Source: Melittangium boletus DSM 14713 (lineage in GTDB: Bacteria > Myxococcota > Myxococcia > Myxococcales > Myxococcaceae). Taken from it: a DNA stretch of 64,000 nt. Made by a program: the position numbers and the translations under genes. Location of the stretch: NCBI RefSeq assembly GCF_002305855.1, contig NZ_CP022163.1, positions 5,332,292-5,396,291 on the forward strand, in the 5' to 3' direction. Of the stretch, positions 1-9,700 are shown in pieces (position 1 is the first letter of the stretch; every line of letters begins with the position of its first letter). A model generated the notes under the pieces. That model searched no databases. It had not been told where the DNA came from and saw only the letters and a list, made by a program, of their open reading frames with translations.

Positions 1-1560
1 GTCGATGGCAGCGCGGGGCTGGTGGTCTTCTCCGCGCGGGCCTCGGGCGAGGGACTGGACTTCACCGGCCGGGTGGATGCCCTCGTGAAGGCGGGCGAAT
101 CGCTCGACAAGTGGACCCGCACGAGCGCCATGCTGCCCGCGAAGCCCAGCGTGGAGCGCTACGGCGAGGTGGTGGCGGTGGCGCAGGGCCCCTCCGGCGC
201 GGTGGCGCTGGTGGGCTCTCCCGGTTGGGCGGGTCCCGGCGTCAACGGGGATGGCAACGACCTGTCCGTGGGCCGGGCCTGGGCGATGAGGCAGGACGCC
301 TCCACGAGTGAGTTGGTGGCCGAGGGCGCCTCCTCTCCGCTGGTGCGTGGCCGCAACGTGGGCACCGACGTGGCCTTCACGGACTTCAATGGAGACGGGT
401 TCCCGGACGCGGTGGTGGGTGCGCCGGGCTTCACCGGACCGGGAACCAACGCGCGCAACACGGAGATCACCCCCTACTACGCGAAGGAGGACGCCACGTG
501 CCTGCTCGCGGGCAACCAGGGCGTGGGCGGCGTGCTCGTGTCCCTGGGCCAGGCGGATGGGAGCTTCAAGCAGGCGTACCGGTTGTGGGCCCAGGGGGAC
601 ATCTCCGGGTGCACGCCCGCGGGAACGACCTGCCAGCGCCGCAGCATCGGACGGGGCGTGGTGGGAGGCTTCGACTTCAATGGGGATGGCAAGCAGGACA
701 TCGGCGCGTTGCGCAACAACGGCTTCGAGATCTTCCTGGGCCGTGCTCCGGATGATGGCATGCTGGCCAAGCTGACCATGGTGTGCAGCCCTGTCTACAC
801 CGCGCCCTATTCCGCGCAGCAGACCTCGGCGCCGGTGGCGCTCGGGGACCTGGACAAGGACGGCTGTGACGAGGTGGCGTGGCGCTACGCGGACGGCTCG
901 AATTCAGGCGTCGTGATCCTCTTTGGCGCGGACGCCACGCGGTGCGCCCGCCGGGCGCCGGTCCAGGTGTTGCTCGCCGACAAGGAGGCGCAGGGGAACT
1001 TCCTCGGGTTGGGGTTGGCCACGACGCGCGCGGGCCGCCTCCTGGGCAAGAGCGGCGCGGACTACCTCGCGACCACCGCGACGGCCTACCCCTATCAAGG
1101 CCTGACCCAGCAACTGGTGCTGCTGTTCGACACGGCGAAGCTGGTGGAGGAGATGAAGAAGGGCGCCTCCCAGAAGATCGTGTTGAAGGCGAGCGACTAT
1201 GTCGCGCACGTGCTCGTGCCCCGGTCGCGCGCGGTGGGGTTTGGCACGGCGATCGCGGGTGGCACGGACCTCACGGGCGATGGCGTGGATGACCTGGTGG
1301 TGAGCGCGCCGGGGGCCTCGGTCGCCTCGGATGGCGGTGGCTCGGTGTTCGTCTACGCGGGTGGCCCGGGGACCACCGGAGAGCTGTCGCCCTGGCTCAC
1401 CCTCTCCGGGGACGTGAGCGAGCGCGCCAACTTTGGTCAGTCCCTGGGAATCGTTCCGGGCAAGAGCGGCGCGCCTCCCGCGCTCGTCGTCGGCGCTCCT
1501 CTCAGCTACCGCTCGGGCACGAGAAACGGCACGGCCTTCCTGGTTCCGTTCGGCTTCTGA
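1..1560 (+). CDS. FG-GAP/integrin-alpha-like repeat protein, 5'-truncated by window edge
   Basis: The reading frame is open from base 1, so the N-terminus, including any signal peptide, lies outside the window; 519 residues are visible. The segment carries at least four FG-GAP repeats. Their calcium-binding loops of the D-x-N/D-x-D-G type are visible near residues 127 (DFNGDGFPD), 224 (DFNGDGKQD), 283 (DLDKDGCDE) and 423 (DLTGDGVDD), several followed by VVGAPG- or VVSAPG-like strands. Such repeats fold into a beta-propeller and normally sit on secreted or outer-membrane-attached proteins that bind ligands or polysaccharides. No enzyme motif is seen in the visible part. The gene ends 18 bp before the convergent CBS-domain gene, with no clear hairpin between them. 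The family call is firm; the function is unknown. Confidence 0.8.
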   Translation, partial: VDGSAGLVVFSARASGEGLDFTGRVDALVKAGESLDKWTRTSAMLPAKPSVERYGEVVAVAQGPSGAVALVGSPGWAGPGVNGDGNDLSVGRAWAMRQDASTSELVAEGASSPLVRGRNVGTDVAFTDFNGDGFPDAVVGAPGFTGPGTNARNTEITPYYAKEDATCLLAGNQGVGGVLVSLGQADGSFKQAYRLWAQGDISGCTPAGTTCQRRSIGRGVVGGFDFNGDGKQDIGALRNNGFEIFLGRAPDDGMLAKLTMVCSPVYTAPYSAQQTSAPVALGDLDKDGCDEVAWRYADGSNSGVVILFGADATRCARRAPVQVLLADKEAQGNFLGLGLATTRAGRLLGKSGADYLATTATAYPYQGLTQQLVLLFDTAKLVEEMKKGASQKIVLKASDYVAHVLVPRSRAVGFGTAIAGGTDLTGDGVDDLVVSAPGASVASDGGGSVFVYAGGPGTTGELSPWLTLSGDVSERANFGQSLGIVPGKSGAPPALVVGAPLSYRSGTRNGTAFLVPFGF

Positions 1561-1578
1561 CGCGCGGTTCGGCCTCCC

Positions 1579-2013
1579 TCAGTACCCCAGGGTCATGAGG
1601 GCCCCGTCATCCTCCGCGGGCGCCCGTCCCTCCTGGTGGGAGTCCACGCGCTCCATCACTAGATCGTCCAGGTGAAGGGTGCCCAGGAGCCGCCGCTGAT
1701 CGTCCACGACGAGCAGGCGGTGCACCTGGAGCTGTCGCATCCGCCGGGCGACGTCCTCCTCATCTTCCTCTGGGGAACACGTCTCCACGTCGAGGCTCAT
1801 CACCTGGCAGATGGGGACGGTGCGCGGATCGTGCCCCAGGGCGAGCCCCCGCACGACGATCGCCCGGTCGCTCAGGATGCCCACGACGCGCTCCTCCTCC
1901 ACGACGGGCAGGACGTCCACGTTGAGCAGGCGCATCATCTCGGCGGCCGCCATCAGCGTGGTCTCCGGTGGCGCGGAGAGCGCATCCGGCGTCATCACGT
2001 CACGAATCCTCAT
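1579..2013 (-). CDS. CBS-domain pair protein
   Basis: A 144-residue cytosolic protein made almost only of two CBS motifs (about residues 1-60 and 70-125). It opens with the typical MRIRDVMTPD start of stand-alone CBS pairs and contains VVGILSDRAIVVRGLA and LLGTLHLDDLV core strands. Such Bateman modules usually bind adenosine nucleotides or act as redox or energy sensors that modulate a partner enzyme. Here no effector domain is fused, so the partner is unknown. The start at 2013 is chosen because GAGG lies six bases upstream; a second ATG at 2025 is possible, and longer upstream open frame lacks CBS-like sequence. It is divergent from the ferritin-like gene across 250 bp in which I could not recognise a promoter. 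Confidence 0.8.
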   Translation of the reverse strand: MRIRDVMTPDALSAPPETTLMAAAEMMRLLNVDVLPVVEEERVVGILSDRAIVVRGLALGHDPRTVPICQVMSLDVETCSPEEDEEDVARRMRQLQVHRLLVVDDQRRLLGTLHLDDLVMERVDSHQEGRAPAEDDGALMTLGY

Positions 2014-2263
2014 GACCCACCTCATTCCCTGGGGGGACGATCCCTGGCACAGGGTGGGTCTTCCCGGGCGGACGTGCCGCGAACCTTCTCCCCGTCCACG
2101 TGCGCTCCTTCGCTCACCCAGCCAGGGGACAGGGTGGGGCCTGGTTGCCCGTCCGCTGTCTGGGCGGGCGTGGCGACGGGGGATGGGGGCGGGATTGGCC
2201 TCGTGCGGAGGCGGGCAACACATTGCCAGCAGTTCCCGGCGGGGGAGGAGAGAGGACGGCGCG

Positions 2264-2731
2264 ATGGCGAGCAAGCCGGCGGTGGAGAAGTTGCGAAGTC
2301 TGGCGCAACTGGACGTGGACGCGGTGGGGGCCTACGACGCCGCCATCGCCCGGGTGAAGGAGCCGCTCGTGCGCGAGCGCCTGAACGAGTTCCGGTTCGA
2401 CCACATGCGTCATGTGCGGGAGCTCAACGCCTTCATCCGGGAGCTGGGCGGGGAGCCGGTGCAATTGAGGCCGGATCTCAAGGGCGCGGCGATGAAGGGC
2501 CTGACGGCGATGTCGAGCCTGATGGGCACGGAGGCGGCGCTCATGGCCATGCTCGGCAACGAGGAGATCACCAACCGCGTCTACGAGCTGGCACTCCATT
2601 TCGAGTGGAGCGCCCCAGTGCGGCAGCTCATCCAGAAGAATCGCCAGGACGAGGAGCGGCACATCACGTGGATCCGGGAGGCGGTGCGCGTGCGGCCCTG
2701 GTCGGGTGATGAGCTCGAAGCGCCTGTCTGA
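2264..2731 (+). CDS. Ferritin-like four-helix protein (DUF2383-like)
   Basis: A 155-residue, all-helical, Glu/His-rich protein. The pattern LDVDAVGAYDAAI, then a helix with RFDHMRHVRELNAFI and GGEP, then DEERHITWI near the C-terminus, resembles the DUF2383/ferritin-like superfamily, in which E and ExxH residues can ligate a di-iron centre. A role in metal handling or stress survival is inferred from the fold only. The ATG at 2264 follows a GGGGGAGGAGAGAGG purine run that is a strong ribosome binding site. It has no signal peptide. argE follows 76 bp later on the same strand, but no functional link is evident. Confidence 0.65.
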   Translation: MASKPAVEKLRSLAQLDVDAVGAYDAAIARVKEPLVRERLNEFRFDHMRHVRELNAFIRELGGEPVQLRPDLKGAAMKGLTAMSSLMGTEAALMAMLGNEEITNRVYELALHFEWSAPVRQLIQKNRQDEERHITWIREAVRVRPWSGDELEAPV

Positions 2732-2807
2732 GCAGGTGTTCCCCTGGGAGACGGCGGCGCGAGCGTCTAAATTCGTCCGGTCCGAGCCCCCTGGGAGAGC
2801 CTTCCTG

Positions 2808-3947
2808 ATGAGCGACACCCTGCCCGAGCTGCGCGCCCTCCTGTCCGAGCTGGTCGCCGTGGACACGACCTCCACCCGCACCAACGCACCGTTGGTGGCG
2901 CTGGCGCGCGGCAAGCTGGAGGCGGTGGGCTTCCAGACGGAAGAGGTGCGCTACCGGGACCAGTCCGGGGTGGAGAAGGTCAACCTCATCGCGGTGAAGG
3001 GAGGCGAGCCGGGGGCCCAGGCGGCCCTGGCGCTCGTGGGCCATACGGACTGCGTGCCGTATGACGCCGCGTGGACGGACGCACTGCGGCTCACGGAGCG
3101 CGATGGGCGGCTGTACGGCCGGGGCGCTTGTGACACCAAGGGGTTCATCGCCTGTGCGCTGCACGCCGTGGCGCATCTCTCGCGGCCGCTGCGTGCGCCG
3201 TTGATGGTGCTGCTGACGGCGGACGAGGAGGTGGGATGCGAGGGCGCCAAGCAGCTCGTGTCGCTGGGCAAGGGCCGGGCGCGGCATGCCATCGTGGGCG
3301 AGCCCACACGGCTTGTTCCGGTGCGCGCGCACAAGGGGTATTGCCTGGCCGAGGTGGAGGTGCTGGGTCGGGAGGGCCATAGCGCTTATCCGGACGAAGG
3401 GGCCTCGGCCATCTTCCGCGCGGGGCGCTTCCTGCAACGGCTGGAGACGCTGGCGCGGACGACCTTGCGCGAGGATCGCGACGAGGACTTCGAGCCGCCC
3501 TTCACCACGGTGAACGTGGGCCGTATCGGCGGGGGCAAGGCCGCCAATGTCATCTCCGGCGCCTGCCAGTTCATCGTGGAGTGGCGGCCCCTGCCCCATC
3601 AACCCCAGGAGCGGGTGTTGGAGCTGCTGGAGTCCATCCGGAGAGAGCTGGTGCGGGACGAGCCCGGCTACGAGGCCCACATCCGCTTGCTGCGCACGGA
3701 GTCCGCGGTGGACACGCGCGCGGACGCGGAGGTGGTGCGGATGATGGCGGAGCTGTCCGGCAACGCGCCCATCACGGTGTCCTTTGGCACCGAGGCGCCG
3801 CAGCTCACGGAGCTGGGGGCTCAAGCGGTGGTGTTCGGCCCGGGCGACATTCGCGTGGCCCACCAGACGGGTGAATACGTCCCGGTGGAGGACCTGGTGC
3901 GGTGCGAAGCCTATCTCTCCCGCGCCATCGCCCACTTCTGTGGCTGA
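2808..3947 (+). CDS. argE: Acetylornithine deacetylase (M20 metallopeptidase family)
   Basis: A 379-residue cytosolic protein of normal ArgE length. It would hydrolyse N-acetylornithine to ornithine and acetate in arginine biosynthesis. M20 signatures are all present: the first metal-ligand block GHTDCVPYDAA, the second YGRGACDTKG, the catalytic Glu pair in TADEEVGCEGA, GEPT with the next metal ligand, the dimerisation/lid segment GREGHSAYPDEGA, and a C-terminal VAHQTGEYVPVEDL that carries the last His. The ATG at 2808 is preferred because the longer open frame would overlap the preceding gene, and GGGAGAG lies about nine bases upstream. Related M20 enzymes (succinyl-diaminopimelate desuccinylase, other carboxypeptidases) are alternatives, but the GPGDIRVAHQ block fits ArgE best. 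Confidence 0.82.
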   Translation: MSDTLPELRALLSELVAVDTTSTRTNAPLVALARGKLEAVGFQTEEVRYRDQSGVEKVNLIAVKGGEPGAQAALALVGHTDCVPYDAAWTDALRLTERDGRLYGRGACDTKGFIACALHAVAHLSRPLRAPLMVLLTADEEVGCEGAKQLVSLGKGRARHAIVGEPTRLVPVRAHKGYCLAEVEVLGREGHSAYPDEGASAIFRAGRFLQRLETLARTTLREDRDEDFEPPFTTVNVGRIGGGKAANVISGACQFIVEWRPLPHQPQERVLELLESIRRELVRDEPGYEAHIRLLRTESAVDTRADAEVVRMMAELSGNAPITVSFGTEAPQLTELGAQAVVFGPGDIRVAHQTGEYVPVEDLVRCEAYLSRAIAHFCG

Positions 3948-4135
3948 GCGCGGGAGCGTTCCTGGCCGGCCGCCTGGTGGGACGGCAGCCGGAAATATTG
4001 GGGCGCGCGCATCCAGACGATAGGATTCCCATCGAGACGGACGTGCCGGGGGGGGACAGTCGCTGAGGGAGCAGATCTCCGGCCCCTTCCTTTCTTCAGA
4101 AGACTGGGCTGATAGCCTGCGCCTTGGAGCGGACC

Positions 4136-5797
4136 ATGGTTGCACTCTCGAACTCTCTCAGCACGACCGGCCGTGTTCTCCTCGTGGACGACAGTCCCAT
4201 CGCCCTGGAAGCCATTGGCTCGCGCCTGATGGAAAGCGGCCTGGATGTGGCGATGACCTCGTCGCCGCGTGAGGCCCTCGGGCTCGCGACCGAAGGACCG
4301 CTGCTCTTCGATCTGCTGATCCTCGATGTGATCATGCCGGAGATGAATGGCCACGAGCTGACGCGCCACCTGCGCGGCCACGCCCGGACCGTCAACACGC
4401 CCATCCTCCTGCTCACCTCCCTGGACTCCACGGATGATCGCGTGAAGGGCCTGGTGGCGGGGGCGGATGACTTCTTCACCAAGACGGCGCCCGATGCCGA
4501 GATGCTCGCGCGCGTGCGCTCGTTCATCTCGCTGGGCAAGATGCGCGCCCACCTGCAAGCGCAGCACGAGGCCATGGCCCGGGTGATGCGCGAGCCCGAG
4601 GCCCCCACGCCGCCCCAGGCCCGGGTGGAGATCATCCACCACATGCCCGTGATGGGGGAGCGGCTCGCCCGGGCCCTCAGGGGCTCTCCCCTGGGCGGTG
4701 AGTTCCAACTCACCCAGCGCGCCTCGTCGCAGCGCATGACCAGCTCCGACGCGGACCTGCTCATCGTCAGCTACCCGGTCGCGCTCGAGGGCGAGCACCC
4801 GTTGCTCAAGCGCTTCGGTTTCGACGAGGAGTCGCCCGCCATCCTGGTGGTGGACGAGGTCGAGTCCACCATGCGGCGCGTGGCCGCGTTCGACGCCGGC
4901 GCCGACGACTACCTCACGCTGCACACGCCCATGGCGGAGCTCGCCGCGCGCATGGGCAGTGCCATGCGCCGTCAGCGCCGCCAGCGCCAGCTGCGCACCT
5001 CGCGCGACCGCGCCATGCTGGTGGCGGTGACGGATCCGCTCACGGGCCTGTACAACCGCGCCTACTTCCACGAGGCGCTCGGCGTCGAGTTCCGGCGGGC
5101 CCAGCGCTACAAGCACCCGATGTCGCTCGTCATCCTGGACCTGGATCACTTCAAACAGGTCAACGACACGCTTGGCCACACGGCGGGCGATCAGGCCCTG
5201 CGCGAGGTGTCCGTGCGGCTGCGCCAGACGGCGCGCTCCACGGACGTAGTGGCCCGTCACGGAGGCGAGGAGTTCGCGATGATCCTCCCCGAGACGGACC
5301 TGGAGCATGGGCTCATCGCCGCCGAGCGCTTCCGCGCCGCCGTGGACGGCACGGTCGTCAAGGGCGCCCGGGGCGGCAGCCGCGCCATCACCATCAGCGC
5401 CGGCGTGGGCTGCTATCCCGCGCATGCCTCGTCCGTCACGGACCTCATCGAGCTGACCGACGCGGCGCTCTACAGCGCCAAGCGCCAGGGCCGCAACCGG
5501 GTGTGCGCCGTCTCGCACAGCACCGAGCCCTTCTCCATGAGCGCCTCGGCCGCCCCCACCCCCGCCAGCATCATGGAACGCCTGCGCCGCCTGGTGTCGG
5601 ACGACGTGGAGAGCCCGCTGTCGGCCACGCGCATCGCCGCGCGCATGCTGCACGATGCCTCGGCGCCGGGTGACTCGCTGCACGCGCTCACCTCGCAGCT
5701 GCACGCCTCGTCCGAGGACGTGCGGCGCGAATTGCTCTCGCTCATGGACGAGTTGTCGCGCAATCTGCTCGAAACCACCCGGCGCGACTCCCACTAG
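4136..5797 (+). CDS. Diguanylate cyclase with two receiver-type domains (PleD-like)
   Basis: A 553-residue soluble response regulator that should make cyclic di-GMP. Residues about 13-130 form a canonical receiver domain with VDDS and phospho-acceptor Asp64 in ILDVIMP. Residues about 165-285 look like a second receiver (ILVVDEVES, DAGADDYLTLHTP) in which the usual phospho-acceptor pattern is degenerate. A GGDEF domain follows (about 295-465) with catalytic GGEEF near residue 376. The product-inhibition I-site RSTD is placed exactly five residues before it. About 85 residues of helical sequence after the cyclase have no recognised match. The ATG at 4136 has GGAG upstream; a TTG 12 bp earlier is possible. 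The cognate histidine kinase is not adjacent. Confidence 0.88.
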   Translation: MVALSNSLSTTGRVLLVDDSPIALEAIGSRLMESGLDVAMTSSPREALGLATEGPLLFDLLILDVIMPEMNGHELTRHLRGHARTVNTPILLLTSLDSTDDRVKGLVAGADDFFTKTAPDAEMLARVRSFISLGKMRAHLQAQHEAMARVMREPEAPTPPQARVEIIHHMPVMGERLARALRGSPLGGEFQLTQRASSQRMTSSDADLLIVSYPVALEGEHPLLKRFGFDEESPAILVVDEVESTMRRVAAFDAGADDYLTLHTPMAELAARMGSAMRRQRRQRQLRTSRDRAMLVAVTDPLTGLYNRAYFHEALGVEFRRAQRYKHPMSLVILDLDHFKQVNDTLGHTAGDQALREVSVRLRQTARSTDVVARHGGEEFAMILPETDLEHGLIAAERFRAAVDGTVVKGARGGSRAITISAGVGCYPAHASSVTDLIELTDAALYSAKRQGRNRVCAVSHSTEPFSMSASAAPTPASIMERLRRLVSDDVESPLSATRIAARMLHDASAPGDSLHALTSQLHASSEDVRRELLSLMDELSRNLLETTRRDSH

Positions 5798-5882
5798 GAC
5801 CGGGCGTGGGGCGGTTTTCGCGTGCGGCGGGCTCGCCGTCGTGAAATCATTTGAGCTGAAACCATTTCGAGGAGAACCTGAC

Positions 5883-6731
5883 ATGCGGTCGAGGCTGCTG
5901 ACCTCTCTTTGTGTGCTCGCGCTGGGCGCGGGGTGTGTGACCCAGGGCAAATACGACGCGGCGATGCAGAACGCGCAGACGCTCGATGAGCAGCTCAAGG
6001 AGGAAAAGGCGGCGCACGCGGCGGCCAGCGAGAAGGCGAAGGAGCTGGACGCCAAGGTGAAGGCGCTGGAGGAGAAGGGGGCGGAGCTGGAGCGGGAGAA
6101 GGCGGCGCTCGAGACGCGGCTGTCCACCGCCGAGAGCGGTCTGACGGCGGGCGCCGCCGAGCGCCGGGCCCTGGAGCAGAAGAACGCCGAGCTGGCCGCC
6201 CTCAACGACGAGCTGGCGCGCTCCAAGAAGAAGCTCACCGAGGCCAAGGACGCCCTGGAGAAGAAGAGCTCCGAGTACGAGAACCTCTCCAAGAGCCTGG
6301 AGAAGGAGATCTCCGAGGGCAAGGTGGAGCTGTCCGAGCTGCGCGGCCGGATGACGGTGAACCTCAAGGACAAGATTCTCTTCGCCTCGGGCTCGGCGCG
6401 GGTGGGCAAGGAGGGCGAGGCGGCGCTGCTCAAGGTCGCCGAGGCGCTCAAGGGCGTGGAGGGGAAGATCATCCGGGTGGAGGGCCACACGGACGACGTG
6501 CCCACGGATCCCAAGGGGCAGTTCCCCTCGAACTGGGAGCTGAGCCTGGCGCGGGCCATGGCGGTGGTGCGGGCGCTGCAGGACGCGGGGGTGGATCCCA
6601 CCAAGCTGTCCGCCGCGGGGTATGGCCCCTATCAGCCCATCGCCGCCAACGACTCGCCGGAGAACCGCAGCCTCAACCGGCGCATCGAGATCGTCCTGGC
6701 GCCCAACGCCGCGGCCACCGCCGCCCGGTAG
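5883..6731 (+). CDS. OmpA-family outer-membrane lipoprotein with coiled-coil stalk
   Basis: A 282-residue exported protein. The N-terminus MRSRLLTSLCVLALGAGC is a lipoprotein signal with Cys18 as the likely lipidated residue, although glycine at -3 is not the classic lipobox. Residues about 25-155 are a charged Ala/Glu/Lys/Leu heptad region predicted as a long coiled coil. Residues about 165-275 are an OmpA/MotB-type peptidoglycan-binding domain, with ILFASGSARV, VEGHTDDVP, LSLARAMAVV and NRRIEIVL. The protein would tether the outer membrane to peptidoglycan. GAGGAG upstream of ATG 5883 supports the start. Its 3' end is only 18 bp from that of mfd, which is convergent. Confidence 0.85.
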   Translation: MRSRLLTSLCVLALGAGCVTQGKYDAAMQNAQTLDEQLKEEKAAHAAASEKAKELDAKVKALEEKGAELEREKAALETRLSTAESGLTAGAAERRALEQKNAELAALNDELARSKKKLTEAKDALEKKSSEYENLSKSLEKEISEGKVELSELRGRMTVNLKDKILFASGSARVGKEGEAALLKVAEALKGVEGKIIRVEGHTDDVPTDPKGQFPSNWELSLARAMAVVRALQDAGVDPTKLSAAGYGPYQPIAANDSPENRSLNRRIEIVLAPNAAATAAR

Positions 6732-6749
6732 CCGAGGGCGCGCGGCCCG

Positions 6750-9700
6750 CTACGCCTGGGGCTGCGCGCAGGTGAAGAGATCCCTCATCACCTTCTTGGC
6801 CTCGGCGATGAGGCCCTGGTCGCGCACCTCGGGCCCGGGCTTCACGATGAGCTTCATGTCCGGGGTGAGCCGGTAGTAGCCCTTGGAGCGCTGCACCAGG
6901 GCCAGCAGCTTCGCCCCGTCCAGGAGCGCGTCTCCCCCCAGCATCACCGACAGCCGTCCCGGACCGCCCTCGAGCCCGCGCAGGCGCAGCTCGCGCATGT
7001 CGATCTTCACCAGCGCCTGCTCGGAGAGGTTGTCCACCTCGTCCGGGGCCTCGCCGAAGCGGTCCACCAGCTCCGCGCGCAGGTCCTGGACCTCGTCCGG
7101 TGTGCTCGCCTGGCTGAAGCGCTTGTAGAAGACCAGCCGCTGGTGCACGTCCGCGACGTAGTCATCCGGGATGAGCGCCGCCATGGGCAGGGAAATCTCG
7201 GGCTCGATCCGCACCTTGGGCGGCTCGCCCTGCACCTCGGCGACGGCCTCCTCGAGCAGCTGCGCGTACATGTCGAAGCCGATGGCGGAGATGGAGCCCG
7301 ACTGCTCGCCGCCCAGCAGGTTGCCCGCGCCGCGGATCTCCAGATCATGACTCGCGATGGAGAAGCCCGCTCCCAGCTCGGTGAAGCGCTGCAACACCTC
7401 CAGGCGCCGCTGGGCGTCCTTGGTGACCGTCCTGCGCGCGGGCACCAGCAGGTACGCATAGGCGCGCTCGCGCGAGCGGCCCACGCGTCCCCGGAGCTGG
7501 TAGAGCTGCGCGAGTCCGAACGTGTCCGCCCGGTCGACGATCATCGTGTTGGCGCTCGAGATGTCGATGCCGCTCTCGATGATGCTCGTGCACAGGAGCA
7601 TCTGGAACTTCTTCTCGGTGAAGTCGAGCATCACCTTCTCGAGCTGGCCCTCGCCCATCTGTCCGTGGGCGATGCCGAGGGTGACGTTCGGCACCAGCTC
7701 GCGCAGCCGCGTCTCCATGGCGGGAATGGACTCCACGCGGTTGTGCACGAAGAAGACCTGACCGCCGCGGGCGACTTCCCGCTCGATGGCCTCCTTGATG
7801 GCCGGCGGGTCGAACTTCATCACGAAGGTGCGGATGGCGCGCCGATCCTGGGGCGGGGTGGCGATGATGCTCATCTCGCGCACGCCGGACATGGCCATGT
7901 GCAGCGTGCGGGGAATGGGCGTCGCCGACAGCGTGAGCACGTCCACCTGTGAGCGCAGCTTCTTGATCTGCTCCTTGTGCTTCACGCCGAAGCGCTGCTC
8001 CTCGTCCACCACGAGCAGGCCCAGGTCCTTGAAGGCCACGTCCCCGCCGAGCAGCTTGTGCGTGCCGATGAGGATGTCCACCTTGCCCTCCTTGGCGCGC
8101 TTGAGCAGCTCGCGTACCTCCTGGGGCTTCTTCAGGCCGGAGATGACCTCCACCGTGACGGGGTAGTCCTTGAAGCGCTTCTTGAAGGACAGGTAGTGCT
8201 GCTGGGCGAGCACCGTGGTGGGCACCAGCACCGCCACCTGCTTGCGATCCAGCGTGGCCTTGAAGGCGGCGCGCATGGCCACCTCCGTCTTGCCGTAGCC
8301 CACGTCGCCGCAGACGAGCCGGTCCATGGGCTGGCTCTTCTGCATGTCGGCGAGCACGTCCTCGATGGCCTTGGCCTGGTCCGCCGTCTCCTCGAACTCG
8401 AAGTCCGCCTCGAACTGGGCGTAGTACCGGTCCGGTGCGCTGAACGCATGGCCCGGGTGGGCCCGGCGCGCCGCGGCGATGTTGAGCAGCTCCGCCGCCA
8501 TCTTGAGCAGCTGCTCCTTGACCTTCTTCTTCGTCTTCTCCCAGGAGGTGGTGCCCAGCTTGTCCAGCGTCACCTGGTCGGGGTCTCCGCCGGTGAACTT
8601 CTGGATGAGCCGCATGCGGCCCACGGGCAGGTAGACCTTGTCCTTGCCCGCGTACTCGAGCACGAGGAAGTCCCCGGGCACGCCGTTCACCTGCATCTTC
8701 GTCAGGCCCGCGTAGCGGCCGATGCCGAAGTCGGTGTGGACGATGAGGTCGCCCTCCTTGAGATCCTTGAAGCCCGCGGCGAAGGCATCCAGGCTCTTGG
8801 AGCGCCGCACGCGGCGGCGGGAGCGGGCGCCGAAGATTTCCTCGTCCGACAGCAGGGCGAGCCCGGCGGGGTCCACGAAGCCGTGGCTGATCTCCCCCGT
8901 GAACAGGTGGGCGGACACGGCTGGCTCATACAGCCGCGTGACGTCCGAGAGGGGCTCGGTGTGCACGCGCACCATCACGTTGCGATCCAATAGCAGGCGC
9001 TTGAGCCGGTCCGCCTGGCTCAGGGTCCCACACGCCACGGCGCAGGGGATGCGGCCGTCACGCCAGCGCTGGAGCCGTTCGATGAGCGGGGTGAGCGCGC
9101 CTTCCTCTCCGTGGTGGGCGAGGATGGCCTCGCGCACGTCCTGCGTCGTCCCGAAGGGGAAGATCACGGGCGGGGACTCGCCCTGGGTGAGGGACAGGCC
9201 TCCGCCCTCCAGCACCCGGAACGCCTGGAGCCGCTGCTCGGCCTGGACCTGGGTGAGGAAATGATCCTCGGCGGGGTAGGTGAGATCCTGCCGCTCGTCG
9301 GCGGCTTGGGCCGCCCGCGCGAGCTCCGTCCACAGGTCCTCGGCGGCGCGCTCGATGCCCAGGGGATCGTCCAGATAGACGAGCGGCGCCTCGTTCCACC
9401 GTGCCAGGTAGTCGAAGAGGGTGCCCAGGCCTCCGGGAAAGAAGCCGGGCAGCAGCCCCTCCAGGCCGAAGCCGGGCAGCCCCTCCTGGAGCGCGTCCAG
9501 GTATTCGCGCAGCTTCGAGGTGGGCAGGTTGATGCGATCCGCCACGGCGCGCGCGGCCGCCTCGGCGTGGGCACGCGTCTGCTCGGAGAAGATGACCTCG
9601 CGCGCGGGCAGGAGGATGATCTCCGGGAGTGCGTCCACGGTGCGCTGCGTCTCCGGATCGAAGACGCGGATGGACTCGACGGTGTCCCCGAAGAACTCGA

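Noticed and set aside
2014..2263. Sigma-54 promoter at CCTGGCACAGGG in the divergent CBS/ferritin-like region
   Set aside because: The -24-like TGGCAC is present, but no GC occurs at the required -12 spacing.
3911..6604. Long minus-strand frame opposite the diguanylate cyclase and OmpA lipoprotein genes
   Set aside because: It is low-complexity Ser/Arg- and His/Gly-rich sequence without motifs, antisense to two firm genes.
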